Origin: Candidatus Hydrogenedentota bacterium
GTDB taxonomy: Bacteria; Hydrogenedentota; Hydrogenedentia; Hydrogenedentiales; GCA-2746185
Length of the DNA stretch: 5,345 bases
Direction: 5' to 3'
NCBI GenBank assembly: GCA_012965445.1
Contig: DTSJ01000051.1
Location: 1 to 5,345, forward strand
Both the position numbers and the translations under genes were made by a program. The notes beneath the pieces are model-generated. The model worked only from the letters and a program-made list of their open reading frames with translations. It was not told the DNA's origin and made no database searches. Shown here one piece after another: positions 1-5,345 of this stretch (positions within the stretch are counted from its first letter, which is position 1; every line of letters begins with the position of its first letter).

Positions 1-1330
1 TTTGATTCAAGACAGTTGCCCAAAGATCATAAACTGTACACTTGTTCTCAACCACATGATACCCAAACTCATCCGTTGCTCCATAAATCGTACCCCCTTT
101 GATTCCGCCCCCTGCCATCCAGATCGAAAAACCATGTGGATTATGATCGCGCCCGTCATCACCCTGTGAAAAAGGCGTCCGCCCAAATTCCCCAGCCCAA
201 ATTACTAAAGTTTCATCCAGCAGTCCGCGCGACTTCAAATCCTTTAGCAATCCCCCAATCGGCTGGTCCACCTGCAACGCCATATTTGTATGCCCTCCTT
301 TTAGATTCCCATGTTGATCCCACGGATTTGGCGACTGTCCACCCCCCAGCTGTTCCGACAAGCAAGTTAACTCAACAAACCGCACGCCTCGTTCCACCAA
401 TCGTCGAGCCAGCAAACACTGGCGCCCGTAAGCTGCGGTAACCCCATTAGCATGATCCATCCCGTATAGTTTTTTCGTCGCCTCCGTTTCTCCACTGAGG
501 TCGCATAATTCGGGTACGGTCGCCTGCATCAAGAAAGCGGTCTCGTAATTTCTGATCGCCGCCTCTACATCGTTATTCCCCTGCAACGTATCGACAAATA
601 TCTGATCCAGCGAGCTCACCATTTGTAACCGTTCCCGCTGCGTCCGCAGAGTTTCCTTTGGCCGAATATGCTGCACTGGACTCGGCCGATCCCCGTAAAT
701 CATAGACCCCTGATTCTGCGCTGGCAGATACCCGTTACTAAAAAGCCCAACCCCACCATGGGGTACATTTGAATCAGCACTCCGCAGCACTACAAACCCC
801 GGTAAATTATCCGGCTCCGCCCCCAAACCATAATTAACCCAGGCTCCAGCACTGGGGCTTCCCATAAAGGGGACACCAGTATGAAAAAAATAATTCCCCT
901 GCGCATGTTCATTCACAGGAGTAGTCATAGAACGAATAACGGCCAATTCATCCACGCTCTCAGCAACATGAGGAAATAGACTACTCACCGGTATTCCACT
1001 TTCACCATGCTGCTGAAACGAAAACGGCGAAGCGAGAATATTCCCGTTCTGATTAAATTGAGTTCGTTCCACCTTCATCGGCATCGGCTTACCATGATCC
1101 TTCTCCAACCGAGGTTTAGGATCAAAAGTGTCCACATGCGAAACTCCGCCGGACATATAACAGAAAATCACGTGCTTCGCTTTTGCCGCATGGTGCAGAC
1201 TAACCGAAGCCCCTGCGGCATTCGCGGATCGTTGCAAACCTGCGAGCGCCAAAGCCCCAAACCCTGTGGAGCACCGCGTCAACATTTCCCGTCGAGAAAT
1301 GAGGTGCTTATGCACTTCGATTTCATTCAT
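1..1330 (-). CDS. DUF1501 domain protein, Tat-exported, 3' end cut by window edge
   Basis: This frame stays open for 443 codons from the ATG at 1330 and runs off the left edge without a stop. The N-terminus has a twin-arginine motif (SRREML, residues 12-17) followed by a hydrophobic Ala/Gly/Leu stretch (about 22-39), so export by the Tat route as a folded protein is likely. Family signatures follow in the expected order: [16 protein letters not shown] (58-73), [21 protein letters not shown] (150-170), WDQHGN (337-342), WAGEFGRTP (378-386), [20 protein letters not shown] (393-412) and YGATDEFGY (416-424). The conserved Asp, His and Glu residues in these blocks resemble metal ligands of the alkaline phosphatase/sulfatase-like fold to which DUF1501 is assigned; no catalytic activity is shown by sequence. 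Members are usually about 430-480 residues, so only a short C-terminal piece is missing. It lies 24 bases downstream of the PSD1 gene, the usual partner, so one transcript is likely. Confidence 0.93.
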   Translation of the reverse strand, partial: MNEIEVHKHLISRREMLTRCSTGFGALALAGLQRSANAAGASVSLHHAAKAKHVIFCYMSGGVSHVDTFDPKPRLEKDHGKPMPMKVERTQFNQNGNILASPFSFQQHGESGIPVSSLFPHVAESVDELAVIRSMTTPVNEHAQGNYFFHTGVPFMGSPSAGAWVNYGLGAEPDNLPGFVVLRSADSNVPHGGVGLFSNGYLPAQNQGSMIYGDRPSPVQHIRPKETLRTQRERLQMVSSLDQIFVDTLQGNNDVEAAIRNYETAFLMQATVPELCDLSGETEATKKLYGMDHANGVTAAYGRQCLLARRLVERGVRFVELTCLSEQLGGGQSPNPWDQHGNLKGGHTNMALQVDQPIGGLLKDLKSRGLLDETLVIWAGEFGRTPFSQGDDGRDHNPHGFSIWMAGGGIKGGTIYGATDEFGYHVVENKCTVYDLWATVLNQ

Positions 1331-1336
1331 AAACTA

Positions 1337-1343
1337 CACCTTT
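1337..1343 (-). promoter_or_regulatory. Ribosome binding site of the DUF1501 gene
   Basis: Read on the minus strand, the sequence AAAGGTG ends six bases before the ATG at 1330. It matches the core of a Shine-Dalgarno sequence at normal spacing and supports this ATG over the next in-frame ATG at codon 16, which would cut into the twin-arginine motif. It lies wholly inside the 24-base gap after the PSD1 stop codon. Confidence 0.7.
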
Positions 1344-1354
1344 AGTTATCGAAT

Positions 1355-4300
1355 CTAACGCAAATAAATAAACTCTTTAAGACTAAAAAAGGACAAAGCT
1401 AACTCCGTCCACGGTTCGGGCGGCCCGGCCAACACATCGAGCCCAGCCAACTGCCCAGTAACACTCTTCAATTCCTTAACTTGCCCCGGAACGACTTTAT
1501 TGCGCAATTTCCTATCAGAAAGTTTTGACAAGTCCGCGTCCTTAACTACGGCCTCCTCTAGTCGCCGAGCTATTTCACTCGTCAGTACTTCTTTCCGCAT
1601 CGACAACCGATCAATCTCCCGGCCCAACCCCTTATCATATTCAATCCCGGCGGGCCGCTCCCGTGCAGTCCCCAAGTACCCTAACAACACCTCTAACTCT
1701 TTGGACGAAGCACCACGCCCTAAGGCCAACTGAAACATCCGCCCAACTCGTGCCGAATCCGTCCCCAATCCCGCGTCATTCTTTATTAAATTTGCAAGTG
1801 CTACAGCCTGCGTCCGAACGAAGGGAGCATTCATAAACGTCAAAGAGTGACTTGGCACATTCGTTTCATCCCGCCGCCCCTTAGTCCCAACCGGTACTGG
1901 AAAATCAAAAGTAGTCAGAAAAGCGTCCATACTGTTCCGAATCACGCGCACATAAATACTCCGCCGATCTGACCGCCCTTCCACGCTCCCCGCAGGCGCA
2001 TCCAGATTCAAATTCTCAGCGACATACAGAAGCGAATCCCGAATCGCCTCCCCTTCGAGCCGCCGCACACTAAAATGGGACAACAAAGCATTCGTCGGAT
2101 CCCGCTCCGTCGACAAAGTTGTTGCCACCGCGCTTCGTTGAAACGTCTGCGAAGTAACCAACAACCGAACCATAGTCTTCATCGACCAACCGTCATCCAT
2201 CATTCGCCTTGCAAGAAAATCCAGCAACTCAGGATGACTCGGCTCTCGTCCCATGGCCCCGAAATCATCCGGTGTACTTACAATCCCTTCCCCAAAAACA
2301 TAATGCCAAAGCCGATTGGCAATCACCCGCGGAGTAAGTGGGTTATCCTCCCTTACAATACTCTCCGCCAGTGCGAGCCGTCCCGAATTCTCGTTCCCAT
2401 ACGGTGTAGAATCGATCACCTCCAAGAATCGCCGCGATACCGCCCCCAAAGGGCGCAAGTGACTCCCCCGCTCAAACAAAGGCTGCTCAAACGGCACATT
2501 CTCCAGCACCCCGGGTGCACGTGTAGGAACAGGTATATCCATCTCAAGTTTTCGATAATCCGCGATGACACCATCCAGCCGCGGCGAAGCTCCCCATGCG
2601 TTCGTAAGCAAGCCCTGTCGAATAAACGAATCCAAAAACCGCGCCTGTTCATCCGTCATATCCCCATCACGAAATGCAACAATACAATCCTGTAAGGCCC
2701 GCCCATACTGCCTTATCAAATCCACTGAGTTCTTAACCGCCTTCCCCTCAAAGAACAAAGGCGACACAAACTCAGCGACCTCATCTCTGGGAGCTGGCTG
2801 CCCCCTAGCCAGCATCACCGCCTCTGTAACTCCAAACCAGGACCGTATCTCCCCATCGTTCGCTAGAATCGCCTGATCAGGCGCGGTAGAAATCTCGAAG
2901 TAGGCCTGTTCGCCCTCCCAATAATCTACATTCCAATGCTGCCAATGCCACTCGCCATCCTTCATACGCTGGACCGGATACACGGTTCCATCTCGAGGAT
3001 AATTCTGAACAACATACCGTGCCAACGAGTTCTTGTCCCCGGCAATCCGAAAATATAAATCCGTGCCCGTAAGTTCAAAGCGAGGCGACGATAGTACGCC
3101 ACTATGTTTGCTCGAAATCATATGCGTATAGACACCGGCGGGATAAATTCCCTCGACGATACGATCCCCCTCTGGCAACAGAGAAAACGCTCCAGCCTTG
3201 GAGGCTCCATTTCCAAGCCCGTTTCCATGCTGAGTCCAAGCCGCCAAATCATCCGTAGCTATATCCCAGGCAATTGGATACTCCGTGTCCAATCGATCCT
3301 TCAAAGCTATTTGGCTAGCCTCCCATTCCTCCGCCAGCCTAGTCCAACCCTTCGCGACCTCCTGATCCTCAAGCCTACCCAAAATCTTCCATGCATGTAG
3401 TGGAGCTAAAGGCGTAGTAGCATTCGTTAGTGCCTTGCGCCATGCCGTCGTGGGGGACTCGAAATTCTTTTCAATTCCATCTAGATCCTTAAGCCAAATT
3501 TCAGCTAGAGCCGATCGAATCTCAACCTTCTTCGCGACCAAAGCCTCCTTGTGCAAATTCAGTTTTTCGGCCGTATCAACAACAATCGTAGCCGGACGAC
3601 AACTTGCCATAATCCCGTACAGCGCATAGAAATCTTTCTGACTGATTGGGTCAAACTTGTGATTGTGGCACCGCGCACAGGAGACCGTAGTTGCTAGAAA
3701 AGCCTTCGTAACCGTATCAATCTGATCATTAGTGAAACGTACCTGCTCATCCAGCGCATCCGTCGGAGCGAAACCATGCAAGACGAACCTATACTGCGAA
3801 ATCCCCAAAGTAGACTCCACAATTCCAAGCGCTTCGTTTATCCGTGGCTTTGGCAATAGGTCACCCGCAAGATGCTCACGTACCAAATCGTTATAAGGCA
3901 CGTCCGCGTTCAATGCCCGAATCAGGTAATCTCGATATCGCCACGCATGCGGAATTCGGGCATCTCCCTCGCTGCCATGGGTCTCCGCATAGCGCATCCA
4001 ATCCATCCAATGCCGCGCCCATCGCTCTCCAAAACGAGGCGAAGCCAGCAACCTATCTGCAGCAGCCTCCACAGCCTTTTGTCGATCAATTTCCGAGGCA
4101 ACCACAAACGCATCAATCTCTGCGGTCGAAGGCGGAAGCCCTATCAATACAAAAGATAAACGCCGAATCAGTGCATAAGGATCGGCGGCCTCCGAAGGCT
4201 CAATCCCGGCTTCAATCCAACCCTTCCGAATAAAAGCATCAATAGGATTCTTCGACCAAGCCCCATCCACATCCGGAGGCGTTGCCTTTCGCACTGGCCG

Positions 4301-4798
4301 ATAGCTCCACCAGGATTTTCGACGCTCCAGCGTGGCCGTCCATGAATCTCTCGCTGCCTCGGCTTCGGCTTCGGCTTCAAAGGCGGTCTCACGCGGATCA
4401 GGGGCTCCCATCTCAATCCAACGTCGCACGTAGTCGATCAACAAATCCGGCAGTTTGCCGGTCGGAGGCATTTGAAACTCAGCATCCCCGTACTCCAACG
4501 CCTCCAGCAGCCCGCTCCTCGCGACATCACCGGGTACAAAATTCCCCCCGATATCCCCGCTCGACAGCATCCCCTTCCGATACGTAAGATTAAATCCACC
4601 CTCAAGCTTCTCGGGATCCCCCCCATGGCACTCGTAACAATTCTGAATCAGAATCGGCCGAATGTGATTCTCAAAAAAATCCGTCTCTTCTGAGGTCAAA
4701 TCGGCCGCCCAGCCCCCCGGAATAAAATAAGCAAGCGAAATGATTAAAACGTAGAATCCCTGAACCTTCGCGGCAATATTTATTCGAAGAATGATCAT
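1355..4798 (-). CDS. PSD1-type protein: planctomycetal cytochrome c, DUF1549 and DUF1553 domains
   Basis: A complete 1147-residue exported protein. Residues 1-32 look like a Sec signal peptide: Arg5 and Lys11, a hydrophobic core at about 14-27, and a likely cut near GWAA. A planctomycetal cytochrome c domain follows (about 38-135), with the haem-type site CYECH at 54-58 and the MPPTGKL motif at 110-116, whose Met may be the distal haem ligand. A Glu-Ala linker (141-149) leads to DUF1549 (about 183-400), containing WARHWMDWMRYAETHG (260-275), AWRYRDYLIRALNADVPYND (285-304) and a second CxxCH in CARCHNHKFDP (374-384). A helical stretch (about 410-450) precedes a beta-rich, Trp/Tyr-rich module (about 505-660) seen in one PSD1 subtype and possibly ligand-binding. 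DUF1553 starts near 779 (HLRPLGAVSRRFLE) and includes NRLWHYVFGEGIV (828-840); the protein ends in the typical KEFIYLR. An in-frame TGA at 4811-4813, with no other start codon after it, fixes the ATG. Function is unproven; a secreted redox or carbohydrate-linked role is the common inference. Confidence 0.96.
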   Translation of the reverse strand: MIILRINIAAKVQGFYVLIISLAYFIPGGWAADLTSEETDFFENHIRPILIQNCYECHGGDPEKLEGGFNLTYRKGMLSSGDIGGNFVPGDVARSGLLEALEYGDAEFQMPPTGKLPDLLIDYVRRWIEMGAPDPRETAFEAEAEAEAARDSWTATLERRKSWWSYRPVRKATPPDVDGAWSKNPIDAFIRKGWIEAGIEPSEAADPYALIRRLSFVLIGLPPSTAEIDAFVVASEIDRQKAVEAAADRLLASPRFGERWARHWMDWMRYAETHGSEGDARIPHAWRYRDYLIRALNADVPYNDLVREHLAGDLLPKPRINEALGIVESTLGISQYRFVLHGFAPTDALDEQVRFTNDQIDTVTKAFLATTVSCARCHNHKFDPISQKDFYALYGIMASCRPATIVVDTAEKLNLHKEALVAKKVEIRSALAEIWLKDLDGIEKNFESPTTAWRKALTNATTPLAPLHAWKILGRLEDQEVAKGWTRLAEEWEASQIALKDRLDTEYPIAWDIATDDLAAWTQHGNGLGNGASKAGAFSLLPEGDRIVEGIYPAGVYTHMISSKHSGVLSSPRFELTGTDLYFRIAGDKNSLARYVVQNYPRDGTVYPVQRMKDGEWHWQHWNVDYWEGEQAYFEISTAPDQAILANDGEIRSWFGVTEAVMLARGQPAPRDEVAEFVSPLFFEGKAVKNSVDLIRQYGRALQDCIVAFRDGDMTDEQARFLDSFIRQGLLTNAWGASPRLDGVIADYRKLEMDIPVPTRAPGVLENVPFEQPLFERGSHLRPLGAVSRRFLEVIDSTPYGNENSGRLALAESIVREDNPLTPRVIANRLWHYVFGEGIVSTPDDFGAMGREPSHPELLDFLARRMMDDGWSMKTMVRLLVTSQTFQRSAVATTLSTERDPTNALLSHFSVRRLEGEAIRDSLLYVAENLNLDAPAGSVEGRSDRRSIYVRVIRNSMDAFLTTFDFPVPVGTKGRRDETNVPSHSLTFMNAPFVRTQAVALANLIKNDAGLGTDSARVGRMFQLALGRGASSKELEVLLGYLGTARERPAGIEYDKGLGREIDRLSMRKEVLTSEIARRLEEAVVKDADLSKLSDRKLRNKVVPGQVKELKSVTGQLAGLDVLAGPPEPWTELALSFFSLKEFIYLR
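4355..4378 (-). repeat. In-frame hexanucleotide repeat encoding Glu-Ala
   Basis: Three perfect copies of GAAGCC (4361-4378, minus strand) are followed by one diverged copy, GAGGCA (4355-4360). They encode residues 141-148 of the PSD1 protein as four Glu-Ala pairs. The tract sits between the cytochrome c domain and DUF1549, where a flexible or helical linker would tolerate changes in length. The six-base unit keeps the frame when copies are gained or lost. Confidence 0.8.
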
Positions 4799-4804
4799 GA
4801 CGCG

Positions 4805-4813
4805 ATTGTATCA
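4805..4813 (-). promoter_or_regulatory. Possible extended -10 promoter element, leaderless start of the PSD1 gene
   Basis: On the minus strand, TGATACAAT fits an extended -10 element (TG, one base, then TACAAT, one mismatch to TATAAT). Six bases separate it from the ATG at 4798, so transcription would begin at or next to the A of the start codon. No Shine-Dalgarno-like purine run precedes that ATG, which fits a leaderless message. No good -35 box is visible; at 16-17 bases upstream there is only a CTTTGG-like stretch. The assignment rests on one short motif and may be chance. Confidence 0.3.
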
Positions 4814-4891
4814 CAAGAATGCGAACCAAAGTGTTTAGTTGGCACTGTCAGACTCTGTAGTCATTTGCAAGTCGACGTTGTTGAAGAAGCA

Positions 4892-5179
4892 CTAAAATAT
4901 TTTTGTATCAGTGGTCCTCGCCGTTCTCATAACTTCGTCGTCGCGAAACGAATCGCCCTGATCCGAGTCATCAAAGAGTCCACCGCCGTTTTGGCGCAGC
5001 ACATTACCAGTCGCTTCATCTTCACCGGCAATCCGAATACCGGTTCCGAGCAAAAACTCAACTCGGTTGCGGCCAATCGTATTTCGGGTCGAACCTTTCC
5101 CTAGATCGAACGCGCGGTCTGTCGGATTCGTTACGCGATTCCTCTTTATGATATTTTGCCAATCAATCCCAAGGGTCAA
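4892..5179 (-). pseudogene. C-terminal remnant of a right-handed parallel beta-helix protein, or a short TTG-start gene
   Basis: A 95-codon frame ends in TAG at 4892-4894. Its sequence has spaced rungs typical of parallel beta-helix proteins: NIIKRN (residues 9-14), NTIGRN (33-38) and NVLRQN (59-64), 24 and 26 residues apart, with the motif GTGIRI (45-50) between rungs. The tail (about 65-95) is acidic then basic and has no recognised motif. The only start near its 5' end is a TTG at 5177-5179, with at best a weak AG-rich stretch before it, and an in-frame TGA lies three codons upstream (5186-5188). Beta-helix proteins are normally several hundred residues, so this looks like the surviving end of a longer gene broken by a stop or frameshift; a genuine small protein cannot be excluded. 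Family members include polysaccharide lyases and NosD-like proteins; no catalytic site is visible. It points the same way as the PSD1 gene, 93 bases ahead of it. Confidence 0.45.
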
Positions 5180-5345
5180 AAAAACTCAGCCTGACGTCGA
5201 AAACGCTCCGAACCATGCGTACAAATTGATTCTGGAGACGAATTCGGTTACGTTATCGGCAAATCTATAGTTTGGCCAGAATTCGAAAATGGCCTGTCAA
5301 TATTGACCAAAAGTCGCCGGCTATAAAAATAACACTCCCTGTTTC
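5180..5345 (-). other. Region without an intact gene; probable decayed 5' part of the beta-helix gene
   Basis: No frame is open across these 166 bases on the minus strand. The frame matching the beta-helix remnant is open from 5296 to 5189 (36 codons, including the segment NYRFADNVTEFV) but is bounded by TGA at 5297-5299 and TGA at 5186-5188, with a TAG further upstream. The other two minus frames also contain stops. A run of seven A bases (5178-5184, plus strand) at the junction is a plausible slip site, although shifting frame there does not restore a clearly beta-helix-like sequence. No tRNA or convincing terminator or promoter was seen. Confidence 0.35.

Noticed and set aside
136..441. 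Plus-strand open frame of 101 codons at the left, and a similar one at 1007-1345
   Set aside because: Both are antisense to the DUF1501 gene, whose conserved motifs occupy the same bases; their products show no domain.
2075..2695. A 206-codon plus-strand open frame, the longest on that strand
   Set aside because: It lies wholly antisense to the PSD1 gene, which has clear family motifs here. Its product is rich in Arg, Pro, His and Ser with no recognisable domain, as expected from the complement of a real gene.
4799..4891. A terminator between the beta-helix remnant and the PSD1 gene
   Set aside because: Only four-base stems (for example GACT/AGTC and AGTG/CACT) are present and none is followed by a T run on the minus strand.
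4865..5104. Plus-strand frame of 79 codons opposite the beta-helix remnant
   Set aside because: The minus-strand reading shows regular beta-helix rungs, while this product has no motif and no ribosome binding site that I could recognise.
5274..5294. A 21-base inverted repeat with GGCCA and TGGCC arms, possibly an operator
   Set aside because: The stem has only five pairs, the inner positions mismatch, and there is no adjacent intact gene or good promoter for it to control.
5186..5299. Two in-frame TGA codons suggesting selenocysteine insertion or TGA recoding
   Set aside because: A TAG occurs in the same frame further upstream, no SECIS-like hairpin is evident after the TGA at 5186-5188, and the flanking residues do not resemble a selenoprotein.
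5258..5300. TTGACA and TATAGA on the minus strand as a promoter
   Set aside because: They are 25 bases apart, too far for a standard sigma-70 promoter of 16-18 bases, and no intact gene follows closely.

Overview
The window carries one recognisable gene unit on the minus strand, plus the degraded-looking end of another gene upstream of it. In transcription order (right to left) it holds: a 95-codon open frame resembling the C-terminal rungs of a right-handed parallel beta-helix protein (4892-5179); a 93-base spacer; a complete 1147-residue secreted protein of the planctomycetal cytochrome c / DUF1549 / DUF1553 type, often called PSD1 (1355-4798); a 24-base gap with a Shine-Dalgarno-like sequence; and a DUF1501 protein with a twin-arginine signal (1330 to the left edge). 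The DUF1501 gene is cut by the window edge after 443 codons, probably only a few dozen short of its end.

The organism is most likely a member of the Planctomycetota-Verrucomicrobiota-Lentisphaerota (PVC) group. Large PSD1 proteins paired with DUF1501 proteins are abundant there and uncommon elsewhere. The sequence alone does not settle the phylum. I saw no rRNA, tRNA, CRISPR array, insertion sequence or phage gene.

Both proteins carry export signals: a Sec-type signal on PSD1 and a Tat-type signal on DUF1501. The PSD1 protein has one N-terminal CxxCH site typical of a haem c and a second CxxCH inside DUF1549. DUF1501 belongs to the alkaline phosphatase/sulfatase-like fold group by family knowledge. 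The usual inference is an exported redox or hydrolytic pair acting outside the cytoplasm, perhaps on polysaccharides or sulfated glycans, but no substrate can be read from the sequence.

The more unusual points are small: a possible leaderless start for the PSD1 gene (extended -10 at the right distance, no Shine-Dalgarno), the beta-helix remnant with in-frame stops, an in-frame Glu-Ala hexanucleotide repeat in the PSD1 linker, and a charged helical insert near its C-terminus. I found no convincing undescribed system.
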